Part shown: piece after piece, positions 6,180 through 15,718 of the stretch
Layout of the letters: every line of letters begins with the position of its first letter
How positions within the stretch are numbered: position 1 is the first letter of the stretch
DNA from: Candidatus Gastranaerophilales bacterium
GTDB lineage: Bacteria; Cyanobacteriota; Vampirovibrionia; Gastranaerophilales; Gastranaerophilaceae
Assembly: GCA_944326015.1 (NCBI GenBank)
Contig: CALVCJ010000012.1
Span: 1 to 37,811, forward strand
Length of the DNA stretch: 37,811 bases
Direction of reading: 5' to 3'
Position numbers and translations under genes: made by a program
Notes under the pieces: generated by a model
The model's database searches: none
Seen by the model: the letters and a program-made list of their open reading frames with translations, nothing else
Told to the model about the DNA's origin: nothing

Positions 6180-8411
6180 TTAAATTTTCTTTACTTTATG
6201 TTCCTTTTTTTTATGATTTTGATTGTGTCTTGGTTTACCGTTGTTTCGTTTGGGCATATTAGGTGTAGAATAAGATGTTTGTATACGTTTTACACTATAT
6301 ACATCTGGAATTGCCTGAATGCTTAAAATAACCTTTTTTAATGTTTCAATATTATCAAGTTCAATCCCAAGTTCAATAATTCCAATTTTTCCGCTTTTTG
6401 ATTTTACATTTGCGTAATTTATGTTGGTTCCGTTATCGGAAACAGCAGCTATAATATCTTTTAGAAGCCCCTGTTTTTCAGCTGTTTCAACTCTTATTGT
6501 TGTGTTGTAGGTCTTATTTGCATTATCTGCAGACCACTTTATGCTCATTAGTCTTTCCGGTTCAATATGTTCAAGCATCTGGCAGTCCATTCTGTGAACG
6601 GTAACGCCTTTTGCCCTTGTAACAACTCCGACAATAGGCTCTCCAGGTATCGGAGAACAGCATCTTGCAATAGAGTACATTAATCCTTCAAGACCAATTA
6701 TATCTTTTTCTGATTTTTTTCTGGAAGTCCCATGGAAAGATGTTTCATGTGTTTTAACAGGTTCCGGTTTTTTGAGTTTATTTATTATTTTATTAAGAGT
6801 TGTTTCGCCATACCCGAGAGCAGCAAACAAATCTTCCGCGGACAGGTAATTCATTTGTTTTGCAACTTTGGCAAACTCTCCGGATTTCATATAATCATCA
6901 AAGACCGATTTTGTTAATTCATGTTCAAGGTTAGATTTACCGACGTCAATATGCTCTTCACGATTATTTTTTTTGAACCACTGTTTAATTTTTGATGCTG
7001 CCTGTTTTGTAACAACAAAGTTTAGCCAGTCAAGCCGTGGGGCAGGAGTTTTAGATGTTAAAATCTCGACAATATCACCGTTATGAAGTTTTGTGTCAAG
7101 CTGGGCTATTCTGCCATTTATCAAAGCTCCGACAGTTTTGTTGCCAACTTCAGAGTGAATTCTGTATGCAAAATCAACCGGTGTTGCATTTACAGGCAGG
7201 TCAAATACATCCCCGTTTGGTGTAAATGCAAATACCTGATCTGAAAAAAGATCAAGTTTTACAGAATTTACGTAATCTTCAGCGGATGTCATATCTTTGT
7301 CATATTCAACAAGTTTTCTCATCCATGAAAATTGCATATCTGTCGGTGTATTAGCTTTTTGCGATCCTTTTTCTTTGTATCGCCAGTGGGCTGCAATACC
7401 ATATTCCGCAACTTCATGCATTTCCCATGTTCTGATTTGAACCTCTAGAGGTTTTGAGCGTGGACCGATTACAGATGTATGAAGCGACTGATACATGTTG
7501 CCTTTCGGCATTGCGATATAGTCTTTAAATCTGCCCGGTATCGGCTTAAACTGGGAATGTATAAGCCCTAAAACTTCGTAGCACTCTTTTTCTGTATCAA
7601 CAATTACGCGTACAGCTGTTATGTCGTAAAGATCATGAAAAGCAATATTTAGGCGTTTCATTTTGCTGTAAATACTGTAATAATGCTTTGCTCTTCCTGT
7701 AATTTGCGCATTAATCCCTGCTTTTTTTACATCTGCCGTAATTTTATCAATAAGAATTTTTACGGTTTCTTCCCTGCTGGCTTTTGTTTGGGATACAAGT
7801 CTTGCTATTTCAAAATATTTATCAGGTTCAAGGTATCTCAAAGATAAATCTTCAAGTTCGGCTTTAATTTTGTAGATACCTAAACGGTTGGCAAGTGGAG
7901 CAAAAATATCAAGAGTTTCTCTTGCAATTTTCTGCTGTTTGCTTGTTGTCATAAAGTTCAGTGTACGCATATTATGCAGTCTGTCTGCAAGTTTTAGAAA
8001 TACTATTCTAATATCGCTAGCCATAGCAATAAAAAGTCTGCGGAAATTTTCAGCCTGACGTTCCTCATTTGATTTAAACTGTAATTTTCCGAGCTTTGTT
8101 ACCCCTTGAACAAGCGTTAGAACATCTTTCCCGAACAGCTTTTCAATTTCTTCTGGTTTGGTGTCTGTATCTTCAAGAATATCATGCAGAAATGCTGCCT
8201 GAAGAGTATGGGAGTCAACTTTTAATCCTAAAAGTATTTTTGCAACTTCTACAGGATGTATAATATAAGGCTCTTCTGATATTCGATATTGGCCTTCATG
8301 CAGTCGTTTTGCGAAAAGATATGCTTTTTCTATCTGTTCAATTTCTTCTGTCTCTCGATTTTGTGCAATCAGCTCTTTTTTTATATCGTCAAAAAGTGGT
8401 TTTTCCGTCAT
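6180..8411 (-). CDS. rel: bifunctional (p)ppGpp synthetase/hydrolase (Rel/SpoT family)
   Basis: The 743-aa protein has the full long RSH layout. The HD hydrolase domain shows H52, the H76-D77 pair (FLHDILEDTD) and N147 (LADRLHNMRT). The synthetase domain (about 230-350) has the RFKD motif (294-297) followed by YIAMPKGNMYQSLH; the RxKD form is typical of bifunctional enzymes rather than of synthetase-only RelA. TGS covers about 395-455, and an ACT domain about 646-718, followed by a very basic tail (720-743, many Lys/Arg/His). The enzyme makes and degrades the stringent-response alarmone in response to starvation. It has its own promoter with no Shine-Dalgarno before the ATG. Confidence 0.95.
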   Translation of the reverse strand: MTEKPLFDDIKKELIAQNRETEEIEQIEKAYLFAKRLHEGQYRISEEPYIIHPVEVAKILLGLKVDSHTLQAAFLHDILEDTDTKPEEIEKLFGKDVLTLVQGVTKLGKLQFKSNEERQAENFRRLFIAMASDIRIVFLKLADRLHNMRTLNFMTTSKQQKIARETLDIFAPLANRLGIYKIKAELEDLSLRYLEPDKYFEIARLVSQTKASREETVKILIDKITADVKKAGINAQITGRAKHYYSIYSKMKRLNIAFHDLYDITAVRVIVDTEKECYEVLGLIHSQFKPIPGRFKDYIAMPKGNMYQSLHTSVIGPRSKPLEVQIRTWEMHEVAEYGIAAHWRYKEKGSQKANTPTDMQFSWMRKLVEYDKDMTSAEDYVNSVKLDLFSDQVFAFTPNGDVFDLPVNATPVDFAYRIHSEVGNKTVGALINGRIAQLDTKLHNGDIVEILTSKTPAPRLDWLNFVVTKQAASKIKQWFKKNNREEHIDVGKSNLEHELTKSVFDDYMKSGEFAKVAKQMNYLSAEDLFAALGYGETTLNKIINKLKKPEPVKTHETSFHGTSRKKSEKDIIGLEGLMYSIARCCSPIPGEPIVGVVTRAKGVTVHRMDCQMLEHIEPERLMSIKWSADNANKTYNTTIRVETAEKQGLLKDIIAAVSDNGTNINYANVKSKSGKIGIIELGIELDNIETLKKVILSIQAIPDVYSVKRIQTSYSTPNMPKRNNGKPRHNQNHKKKEHKVKKI

Positions 8412-8420
8412 GATATAATA

Positions 8421-8449
8421 ATCATACAGATTTTATTTTATTTTTTCAA
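8421..8449 (-). promoter_or_regulatory. promoter of rel, very short leader
   Basis: On the minus strand TTGAAA (8449-8444), a 17-nt spacer and TATGAT (8426-8421) lie 9 nt before the ATG at 8411. The predicted 5' leader is about 0-3 nt and there is no Shine-Dalgarno. Confidence 0.55.
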
Positions 8450-8486
8450 GTAAAATAGAAAATTTCATTCATAAGGATTATAAAAT

Positions 8487-8771
8487 ATGTTCAAAGAAAC
8501 CAGAGATGGATTCATAATAAAATTAAGAATTTCTCCGAATGCTTCAAAAAATGAAATAATAAAAGCTGATGACGGAACCCTTAAAATAAAAATTACTGCT
8601 CAACCCGTTGAAGGGAAAGCAAATAAGGCTTTAATTGAATATTTATCGAAAATTTTGAAAATGCCAAAATCTTCTTTTGAGATAATTAAAGGTAGTGCTT
8701 CTAAAGATAAAACTATTCTTGTTAAGACCCATGATGCCGATGATATTAAAATTTTTCAAGAATTTGTGTAG
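8487..8771 (+). CDS. YggU/DUF167 family protein
   Basis: The 94-aa protein matches the small YggU (DUF167) family along its length: LRISPNASKNEI near the N-terminus, then ITAQPVEGKANKALIEYLS, and a late GSASKDKTI segment, all typical of the family. Its biochemical function is unsettled. The start is supported by AAGGAT 9 nt upstream. It diverges from rel, with 75 bp between the starts, and is followed 47 bp later by the S-F-G-A-G protein on the same strand. Confidence 0.85.
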   Translation: MFKETRDGFIIKLRISPNASKNEIIKADDGTLKIKITAQPVEGKANKALIEYLSKILKMPKSSFEIIKGSASKDKTILVKTHDADDIKIFQEFV

Positions 8772-8818
8772 CAAAAAATAATATTTACAGGTTTTCGAGT
8801 TTACAAAGGAGTTATTAA

Positions 8819-9352
8819 ATGGAAATAAATAAAATTAATTCAAATGTTAGTTCAAATAATAGAAAATCCAATTCACAGTCTTTCGGAGCCGGAATAAACA
8901 ATCTGTTGTTTACGAAACTTGAAAATAACGGTGGTGATTTTGTTGATATTATGAAAAAAATTGATGAGATTAATAGTATTAATAATAAACATTTCACTAT
9001 TGCGGATGCTGTTTTTAATATTAAAGAGAAAACCGCAGAGTTTTTCCTGACAGCTGTTGATAAAATTAAATTTATTCCTGGGTTGGAGGATGTAAAGCCG
9101 CAAGTTGTTAAAGCTTACGGTGACAATCTTGCAGAAGCCTTTAAAAATATAAACCCTCTTGAGCTCAAGCAGGCAAATAACAAACTTGCTGTTGATTATA
9201 ATAATCGTTATGAAGAAACAAAATCTGTGCGTGAAAAATTAAAAGCCGCTCGTGAGTCATATGCTGCTGAATTAAAGTATAAATTTGATCATGCTGAAGG
9301 TTTTTGGAATAATTTTTATAGACAAGTTGCATCTAGAACGAAGCAAGACTAA
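8819..9352 (+). CDS. lineage-type protein with N-terminal S-F-G-A-G motif, 177 aa
   Basis: I do not recognise a function. The protein begins with a Ser/Asn-rich, probably disordered stretch (residues 1-20) ending in SFGAGI (21-26), then turns into a long helical region (about 35-170) with charged, coiled-coil-like segments. It has no signal peptide or membrane segment. The start follows a good AAAGGAG site 8 nt upstream. The short F-x-G motif recurs in the 445-aa protein at 35134-36471 (TTFTG) and, from memory, in many proteins of this lineage. A terminator follows the stop. Confidence 0.75.
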   Translation: MEINKINSNVSSNNRKSNSQSFGAGINNLLFTKLENNGGDFVDIMKKIDEINSINNKHFTIADAVFNIKEKTAEFFLTAVDKIKFIPGLEDVKPQVVKAYGDNLAEAFKNINPLELKQANNKLAVDYNNRYEETKSVREKLKAARESYAAELKYKFDHAEGFWNNFYRQVASRTKQD

Positions 9353-9372
9353 TGTCACATCTTTTTAACTAC

Positions 9373-9410
9373 AATAAAAAAGATACAAATTTTGCATCTT
9401 TTTTTATTGT
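9373..9410. terminator. bidirectional terminator
   Basis: An AT-rich hairpin pairs CAATAAAAAAGAT (from about 9372) with ATCTTTTTTTATTG (to 9409) around a loop containing ACAAATTTTGC, giving T runs on both strands. It lies between the convergent S-F-G-A-G gene and the uracil-DNA glycosylase gene. Confidence 0.75.
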
Positions 9411-9433
9411 GATAGGTTTATAAAATATATTAA

Positions 9434-10093
9434 TTATACCATAGCAATTTCTTTTGCTTCCATAAAAACAACATCGTTGCTGTCCATAGAATGATCTATG
9501 TCAGGTAAAATTTCATTTTTGATATTGGTTAAATCTTCCTGCATCAATCGTCTCGGCGAACCGTCAGCCATAGAGTTGTTTCTTAAAAGGTATGACGGAT
9601 GGAAGATTGTTATTGCTCTGTAATCTTTGCCATCAACATTAATTGTCATCCATTGACCTCTGACTTTAGAGATTGTTTGTTTTTTATCAAGCTGTACAAA
9701 AGTTTTCAAAGCTGTTGCACCGCAAAGAACAATGGCTCTCGGATTAATTATATCAATTTGTGCATTCAAAAATTTTCTGCAAGCAGTTTGTTCTTCTTCT
9801 GTCGGAACTCTGTTTTCTGGAGGTCTGCATTTTACAGTATTAATGAGATAAACATCTTCGTCTCTGGATATTCCCGCATCAGAAAGAAATTTGTCTAAAA
9901 GTTGTCCTGCGCGGCCAACAAACGGTCTGCCTGTTTCATCTTCCATCTCGCCGGGAGCTTCGCCGATAAGAACTATTTTTGCAGTTGACGGGTTGCCGTC
10001 AGAAAAAACAACATTTTTTCTTGTTTTTGCAAGTGTGCATCCTGTGCAGCTTTCACACTTTGATCTTACTATTTCCAGACAATCTTTCTTCAT
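9434..10093 (-). CDS. family 4 uracil-DNA glycosylase
   Basis: The 219-aa enzyme removes uracil from DNA in base-excision repair. Four Cys suited to a [4Fe-4S] cluster are visible (from C13, C16, C19, with C89 and C105), a mark of family 4. Motif GEAPGEMEDETGRPFVGRAG (44-63) matches the active-site region, INTVKCRPPENR (84-95) the cluster region, and HPSYLLR the leucine-loop/His motif. The ATG at 10093 has GAGAGA about 7 nt upstream and lies 41 bp inside the end of the symporter gene, so the two genes overlap and are probably co-translated. The C-terminal about 25 residues are not part of the usual core. Confidence 0.93.
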   Translation of the reverse strand: MKKDCLEIVRSKCESCTGCTLAKTRKNVVFSDGNPSTAKIVLIGEAPGEMEDETGRPFVGRAGQLLDKFLSDAGISRDEDVYLINTVKCRPPENRVPTEEEQTACRKFLNAQIDIINPRAIVLCGATALKTFVQLDKKQTISKVRGQWMTINVDGKDYRAITIFHPSYLLRNNSMADGSPRRLMQEDLTNIKNEILPDIDHSMDSNDVVFMEAKEIAMV

Positions 10094-11561
10094 TTTCGTC
10101 TCTCTCCTCTTTAAATATTCCTACATTATATTTTTTGCAATATCTTTTTAATTCTTTCATGATTACATCTGATAACATGAATACTGCTATTAAGTTTGGC
10201 ACAGCCAAAAATAAAGTAAATGCATCAGATAGATTAATTATACTTTTAAAATTCATGGCAGAGCCGATTATTATGAATATACAATATATAACCTGAAAAG
10301 TGCGTGTTGTCAATTTTGTATCGCCAAATAAATAATTCCACGCCTTAATTCCGTAATATGAGCCGCAAAGCATTGTAGATAGTACAAAACAGCTTGCCAT
10401 AAATGTTAACAAAATCGGGAAAAAGGGGCAGACTGTTCCAAATGCTTTTGAAGTTAGTTCTATACCTGCGATTCCTGATGTATGCAGGTATTCACCTGAA
10501 ACTACTATAACAAAAGCCGTTGCAGATCCGACTATTACAGTATCAACAAATGGCTGAAGCATGGCAATAAATGCCTGTGCAACAGGGTTATTAGTTTTAA
10601 CGGCAGAAAACGCAATCGGTGCAGTGCCAAGCCCTGCTTCGTTTGCAAACATTGCACGGCGAAATCCCCAAAGCATACACATCATCCATCCGCCTGCTAA
10701 TGCTTTTGGTTGAAATGCTTCTTTTAAAATTACACTGAATGTATGAGGGACATGCCCGATGTTATAAATACACACCGCAAAAGCTGTTAAAACATATAAT
10801 GTGCACATGACAGGCGTAACTTTGGATGTAAATTTTCCTATTGCCTTAATACCGCCGATAATTGTAAAGTAAGTTATAACAGCAACAATTAAACCTAAAA
10901 GCCAGCCTTGATTGACAAAAAAGCTGTCTCTTCCGCCTGTAACTTCAGTAATTTGTGTTGCCATAGCATTTATCTGGAATAAATTCCAGCCCCCGATCAT
11001 CGCAAAAATACAGCATACTGCATAAATTTTGGAAAGATGAGGTGCGAATTTACCGATATATTTGTTATTTTTAAGGGCGCCTTCAATATAATACATAGGT
11101 CCGCCTGCGATTGTTCCGTCTTTATTGACTTTTCTGAATTTTAAACCTAAAAGAACTTCTGCAAACTTTAATGCCATTGATAAAAATCCTGCCAGTATCA
11201 TCCAGAAAATTACTCCTGGACCGCCTATAGATACAGCGGCAGCAGAGCCTGCTACGTTTCCGATGCCTGCTGATGCTGAAATTGTTGCAGTCAGTGCCTG
11301 AAAAGAAGATACTTCACCTTTTTTCTTTTTAACACGAATTTCTTTATGCTCATAATTTTTTGTAATGAGCTGTAAAGCGTGCTTAAATCCCCAGATTCCG
11401 ATAAATCTTGTTCTTATTGTAAAATAAAAAGCCGCAATCATTAAAAGTGCAACAAGAAATTCAATTTTCACCCCATGAATTGTGACAGAACTGAAAATTA
11501 TCCCTGAAATTTTATCAGCTATGGGTGATAAAAAGGTGTCTATGGCTGTGTCTAAATTCAT
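10053..11561 (-). CDS. Na+/alanine symporter (AGCS family)
   Basis: The 502-aa inner-membrane protein has about ten hydrophobic segments and AGCS signatures: SASAGIGNVAGSAAAVSIGG in the first third and NEAGLGTAPIAFSAVK in the middle, close to the family GxGSAPIAHAA motif. The family imports small neutral amino acids (alanine, glycine) with sodium. The start at 11561 lacks a clear Shine-Dalgarno. The gene lies 68 bp after proS and overlaps the glycosylase by 41 bp, so it is probably part of a proS-symporter-glycosylase unit. Substrate within the family cannot be read from sequence alone. Confidence 0.92.
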   Translation of the reverse strand: MNLDTAIDTFLSPIADKISGIIFSSVTIHGVKIEFLVALLMIAAFYFTIRTRFIGIWGFKHALQLITKNYEHKEIRVKKKKGEVSSFQALTATISASAGIGNVAGSAAAVSIGGPGVIFWMILAGFLSMALKFAEVLLGLKFRKVNKDGTIAGGPMYYIEGALKNNKYIGKFAPHLSKIYAVCCIFAMIGGWNLFQINAMATQITEVTGGRDSFFVNQGWLLGLIVAVITYFTIIGGIKAIGKFTSKVTPVMCTLYVLTAFAVCIYNIGHVPHTFSVILKEAFQPKALAGGWMMCMLWGFRRAMFANEAGLGTAPIAFSAVKTNNPVAQAFIAMLQPFVDTVIVGSATAFVIVVSGEYLHTSGIAGIELTSKAFGTVCPFFPILLTFMASCFVLSTMLCGSYYGIKAWNYLFGDTKLTTRTFQVIYCIFIIIGSAMNFKSIINLSDAFTLFLAVPNLIAVFMLSDVIMKELKRYCKKYNVGIFKEERDENEERLSGNSKIKV

Positions 11562-11629
11562 CTTATTTCTATTGTATCATAAACAAAAAATTCAAATTAT
11601 GATAATTTTGTATACACTGAGTGGTTAAT

Positions 11630-13366
11630 TTATTTAACCGCATTTATGATATCAATAAGTTTTTTTACAGCTTGATCAGGTGTATATTGTTTTTGAATGC
11701 CCGTTTCTCTAATTTTATATTCTACAAATCCGTCAGAAATTGTTTTTCCGACAGTAACCCGGAAGGGGAAGCCTATGAGGTCTGCGTCTTTGAATTTTAC
11801 ACCTGCCCTTTCGTCTCTGTCGTCAAGCACAACCTCAATTCCTGCTGATTGCAAATCCTGATACATTTTTTCAGCTGTTTTCATTTGAAGTTCGTCGTTG
11901 ATATTGACGGGCACTATAACCACATGGTAAGGAGCAATTGTAATCGGCCATTTTATACCGTGTTCGTCATAGTGAGCTTCAACGGCAGCAGCAGCTGTTC
12001 TTGAGATTCCTATTCCGTAGCATCCCATAACATAAGGATGTGTTTTGCCGTTAACGTCAGTATAGACTGCATTCATTGGTTTAGAATATTTTGTTCCGAG
12101 TTTAAAAATATTTCCGACTTCAATCCCTTTTGTTACATGCAATGGTTCGCCGCATTGCGGGCAGAGTTCACCTTGCTGGACAAGCCGAATATCTGCATAA
12201 TCTATATTATCAATCCCTAAATCTGTAAGGTTTGCACCAGCCATGTGCTTATCTGTTTGATTTATCCCTACAACAAAGTTTTTCATATCGCGCACTGTTT
12301 CATCTGCAATAATTTTAATGTCTTTCATCCCCTTGGGACCGATAAATCCCGGTATGGCATCAAATCCTTTTTCTGCCATAAGTTCTGCAATTTCTGCTGA
12401 GGATGCAATTCGAATATCGATTCCTCCGGCTGCATTCATTAATTTTGTTTCTTCAACAGCTTTATCAGCTCTGATAAGTGCAAGAACTGGCTTTTTATCA
12501 ATAATGTAAACCAGGGTTTTCAAAATCAGCGTGTCAGGTATATTCAAAAATCTGCTTAACTCTTCAATTGAGTGAGTACTTGGCGTATCAATAATCTTTG
12601 TTTCTTTAAAGTAATCTTTACCGTCAATCACTGTATCCACAAGATTTGATACTGCGTGATTAGAGTTTGCAGAGTAGTCGCAATTATTACAGTAGAATAC
12701 ATCATTTTCTCCGGCATCTGTATCTGTAATTACCATAAATTCGTGTGAAACGCTTCCACCGATTGCACCGGAATCCGATTGAACCATTTTGGTTTTCAGT
12801 CCGCATCTGTCAAAAATCTTTTTGTAAGCACATGCCATATTTTGGTATTCCCTGTCAAGTCCTGTTTCATCAAGATCAAAGCTATAAGCGTCTTTCATTA
12901 TGAATTCGCGCCCTCTCAAAAGACCATATCTCGGTCTTATTTCATCGCGGAATTTAGACTGTATCTGATATAAATTAACTGGTAGTTGTTTGTAAGACTT
13001 CAATACATCTCTTGCAACAGATGTTATAATTTCTTCATGCGTAGGTCCGAGACACATATCTCTGTCATGCCGATCTTTAAGACGCATTAATTCACGTCCG
13101 TATACTTCCCATCTGCCTGATTCTTCCCAGAGTTCTTTTGGCTGAACAAACGGCATTAAAAGTTCCTGCGCTCCTGCATTATCCATTTCTTCTCTTACAA
13201 TATTTTCAATTTTTTTAAGAACTCTCCACATCAAAGGCATAAATGTATATATTCCTGGTGCAAGTTTTTTTATATATCCTGCTCTGCCAAGCATTTTATG
13301 AGAGATAACCTCTGCATCGGAGGGGTATTCTCTAAGGGTTTGAACAAACATTTTTGACATTTTCAT
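11630..13366 (-). CDS. proS: prolyl-tRNA synthetase (bacterial type, with editing insert)
   Basis: The 578-aa class II synthetase charges tRNA-Pro. Class II motifs are seen: LGPTHEEIITSVARD near residues 110-125, FRDEIRPRYGLLRGREFIMKD (motif 2), and MGCYGIGISRTAAAAVE (motif 3). The insert between motifs 2 and 3 (about 230-400, SHSIEELSRFLNIPDTLILK and after) is the INS/YbaK-like editing domain that removes misacylated alanine. A CNNCDY and CPQCGEP pair flanks the insert and could bind zinc. Length is as expected for the bacterial form. GAGGAA 9 nt upstream of ATG 13366 supports the start. Confidence 0.96.
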   Translation of the reverse strand: MKMSKMFVQTLREYPSDAEVISHKMLGRAGYIKKLAPGIYTFMPLMWRVLKKIENIVREEMDNAGAQELLMPFVQPKELWEESGRWEVYGRELMRLKDRHDRDMCLGPTHEEIITSVARDVLKSYKQLPVNLYQIQSKFRDEIRPRYGLLRGREFIMKDAYSFDLDETGLDREYQNMACAYKKIFDRCGLKTKMVQSDSGAIGGSVSHEFMVITDTDAGENDVFYCNNCDYSANSNHAVSNLVDTVIDGKDYFKETKIIDTPSTHSIEELSRFLNIPDTLILKTLVYIIDKKPVLALIRADKAVEETKLMNAAGGIDIRIASSAEIAELMAEKGFDAIPGFIGPKGMKDIKIIADETVRDMKNFVVGINQTDKHMAGANLTDLGIDNIDYADIRLVQQGELCPQCGEPLHVTKGIEVGNIFKLGTKYSKPMNAVYTDVNGKTHPYVMGCYGIGISRTAAAAVEAHYDEHGIKWPITIAPYHVVIVPVNINDELQMKTAEKMYQDLQSAGIEVVLDDRDERAGVKFKDADLIGFPFRVTVGKTISDGFVEYKIRETGIQKQYTPDQAVKKLIDIINAVK

Positions 13367-13493
13367 AAAAATAATTCCTCACATATATTTCAATATAGTT
13401 CTTATATTAACATAAAAATATAATCCTTATTCTTAACATTTATTAACATTTTCTAAACTTTATTAAAGTTTTTATAAACATATGACGTAAGTA

Positions 13494-13620
13494 GTATAGT
13501 AGTGTAGAAAATTTTTACAAACGAATGAACCTGAACACTCCCGTAGTCCCGGGGGGGAGCATTTTTCAGGTATTGTGATAGTCTCTCCGGGAAAAAGAAA
13601 ATGAAAGAAAGGTTAAAAAG
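13494..13620 (+). promoter_or_regulatory. structured GC-rich leader of the EF-hand protein gene
   Basis: After TATAGT (13495-13500) comes a leader with an unusual GC-rich hairpin. CCTGAA (13530-13535) pairs with TTCAGG (13565-13570), and CTCCC (13538-13542) with GGGAG (13555-13559), including a run of seven G (13551-13557). The loop sequence TCCCGG (13547-13552) can pair with CCGGGA (13587-13592), which would make a pseudoknot ending about 20 nt before the AAAGG ribosome site. It contains a possible 17-codon ORF (13525-13578, MNLNTPVVPGG and on). It matches no riboswitch class I know. Confidence 0.45.
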
Positions 13621-15684
13621 ATGACAGAGATTAATCCAACCAACGGAGTTACAGGGCAAGGTCAGACTTTTAGCACTAAAGGGGTTAAAATGTCAGATCT
13701 TGAAAAGACCAATAAGGCACTGTTCGACTATTTCAAAGGAAAAGGTTTATCAGAATCTTCTTATGTTTATTCTTCTGATATAGAAAAATTAATAGAGGAA
13801 TTTGATAAGAATGACAACGGCGAATTGTCTAAAAAAGAATTGAAAAGTATGGGGCTTGATTTGAGCCGTTCAGAAAGAAAGTCAGTGAATAAGGCTTTAC
13901 AAAAAATTATGGAAACAGAGCTTTCTAGTGAAGGTTCTTATCCGGTACAAGTCGATGAAAATACAACAGATTTTTATAATAAAGATAATGTAAAAACTAA
14001 GTCTGTAGTTGTAAGAGGCAATAATACTTATACAACTGAACTGGCTTCGGACGGTCAAACTGTTATAAAGACAATTAATGATGAGCCTGGATTTGGCAGA
14101 ATTACCAAGGATTATAGCGAGCCCGGAGCTGTAACAGTAACTTATGAAGGTGATAAGTTAATTGCCAAAAATGAAGGAATTGTTAAAGAAGAAATGTTTA
14201 GTCAAAATGGAAAAACAATCCTGCAGTGTACTTATTTAGACGGAAAAACGATATTATTGGAAAAAGATGAGAATGATAACTGGATAGAGGTTACGAATAA
14301 TAAGACGCAGTCAGATGAGGCGGTTGACCAGCAATTAACGGACGTTACTGAAGAACCTGAAGTACAAGATAAACCTCAATTTAAAGAAGTATTTGAAAAG
14401 GCCGGTAAGAAAGTTACAATTGATGAAACAGGTTCAACTCAGAGACTCACAAAAGATAATACCTGGAATACAGATGTTGTTATTCCAAAACGTGCAGCCT
14501 ATGACGGAAATGGCGTGCCTAAAGAAATTGCAATAGCCCTTCCTGATGCATATGGTACAAAAGGTCCTGATGGTGTTGCACAAAGAAGATATCAGAATTT
14601 GAAACTTGTTGATCCAGAAAATAATATTTACTCTGACCGTTCAGGAGTAAGACATTTCCAGATGAATATTACAGATGACGGAATTACATTAAAACAGGTA
14701 AATTACGAAAATGGAAAAGTAGCTGATTTAACATCTAAAGACAGCGAAAAAATAAAAACTTTTCTGGATCAAAATGTAAAAACTATTGAAGAAGAAGTTG
14801 ATAAAAATTATCACAAAGAGCATAAAAGTCCATTTGTTCGAAGTGATATGAACAGAGATGCAACACAGCTTATAGCGGATCTTAGTGACCCTGCAGCAGC
14901 TAAAGCTGTAGTAGGCAGATTGTCAGATAGAAATTCCGCATGGCAGACTTATCTGCAAATTGGTACTGAAAACGGAAGTCTAACCGGTGATAACGGATTA
15001 CTTGAAGTTCTATATTCCGAAGGCGGTTATAAAACTTATGATTCAATAAAACCGGCACTTGACGGTTTGATGAGTGCTATTCCTGATACTACTCAGATAA
15101 AAAATTCTCAGGATTATAAAAATATTACAAATCTCATAAATGCTCTTGAAAATTCAAATGGTAATATGTCTGCAAAGACGGTTAGACGCTTGGATGAAGC
15201 ATTAATACGTCTTGCTAAAAATAATATGGTCAACCCGCAAGGAACAAACTATGCTAATAATTCATTCCTGAGAAGTGCTAATAATAATGTTCTTATTGAA
15301 CCTGATTATGAAAACAGTATGTGGAGGAGTGATGCGAAGTTTACAATTGGTGGTGAAAATTACTACTTCTATCGAAATGATTTGCTCTATGATAAGTGCT
15401 ATGATTTTCAGGATATTGTTGGAAATAATAAACTTATCACAAATGATTCCACAGCTAATAACAGAAAAGGTGAAATAAGTTTTAATGCCGGAATGTTAGA
15501 TCCTCAAGAAGAATACTACTTCCAGAGAAAAGGCGGAGATAGGATTCTAGTCAAAGTCGATAGTAATGGAGTCGGCTATGTTGAAGATCCAAACAATATG
15601 GTTCCGGATAAAGACGGTAATATGGTTCCAAAACGAATACCAATTAACGATATTCTTAATGGACGCGTCCCAATGCCTGACTAA
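13621..15684 (+). CDS. large protein with one EF-hand-like motif, 687 aa
   Basis: I do not recognise a family. Near the N-terminus is a canonical EF-hand-like loop (residues 62-73, DKNDNGELSKKE) flanked by helices, which predicts calcium binding. Residues 105-240 are rich in beta-type repeats of short polar strands (NTYTTELASDGQTVIKT and similar), followed by an acidic linker (225-250), a mixed domain (260-400) and a mostly helical region (400-560). There is no obvious signal peptide or membrane anchor, although the protein looks suited to the cell surface. The start follows AAAGAAAGG (ending 8 nt upstream) and a structured leader. A terminator follows directly. Confidence 0.8.
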   Translation: MTEINPTNGVTGQGQTFSTKGVKMSDLEKTNKALFDYFKGKGLSESSYVYSSDIEKLIEEFDKNDNGELSKKELKSMGLDLSRSERKSVNKALQKIMETELSSEGSYPVQVDENTTDFYNKDNVKTKSVVVRGNNTYTTELASDGQTVIKTINDEPGFGRITKDYSEPGAVTVTYEGDKLIAKNEGIVKEEMFSQNGKTILQCTYLDGKTILLEKDENDNWIEVTNNKTQSDEAVDQQLTDVTEEPEVQDKPQFKEVFEKAGKKVTIDETGSTQRLTKDNTWNTDVVIPKRAAYDGNGVPKEIAIALPDAYGTKGPDGVAQRRYQNLKLVDPENNIYSDRSGVRHFQMNITDDGITLKQVNYENGKVADLTSKDSEKIKTFLDQNVKTIEEEVDKNYHKEHKSPFVRSDMNRDATQLIADLSDPAAAKAVVGRLSDRNSAWQTYLQIGTENGSLTGDNGLLEVLYSEGGYKTYDSIKPALDGLMSAIPDTTQIKNSQDYKNITNLINALENSNGNMSAKTVRRLDEALIRLAKNNMVNPQGTNYANNSFLRSANNNVLIEPDYENSMWRSDAKFTIGGENYYFYRNDLLYDKCYDFQDIVGNNKLITNDSTANNRKGEISFNAGMLDPQEEYYFQRKGGDRILVKVDSNGVGYVEDPNNMVPDKDGNMVPKRIPINDILNGRVPMPD

Positions 15685-15690
15685 TAATTT

Positions 15691-15718
15691 AAAAGACCGC
15701 CTTTTAGGCGGTCTTTTA
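15691..15718. terminator. bidirectional terminator
   Basis: A perfect 11-bp stem, AAAAGACCGCC (15691-15701) / GGCGGTCTTTT (15707-15717), with loop TTTTA, serves the EF-hand gene and the convergent TPR gene. The TPR stop codon (15716-15718) lies in its arm. Confidence 0.92.

Noticed and set aside
13525..13578. 17-codon ORF in the EF-hand leader as a definite gene
   Set aside because: It has no ribosome site and coincides with a stable hairpin, so it is noted only as part of the leader.
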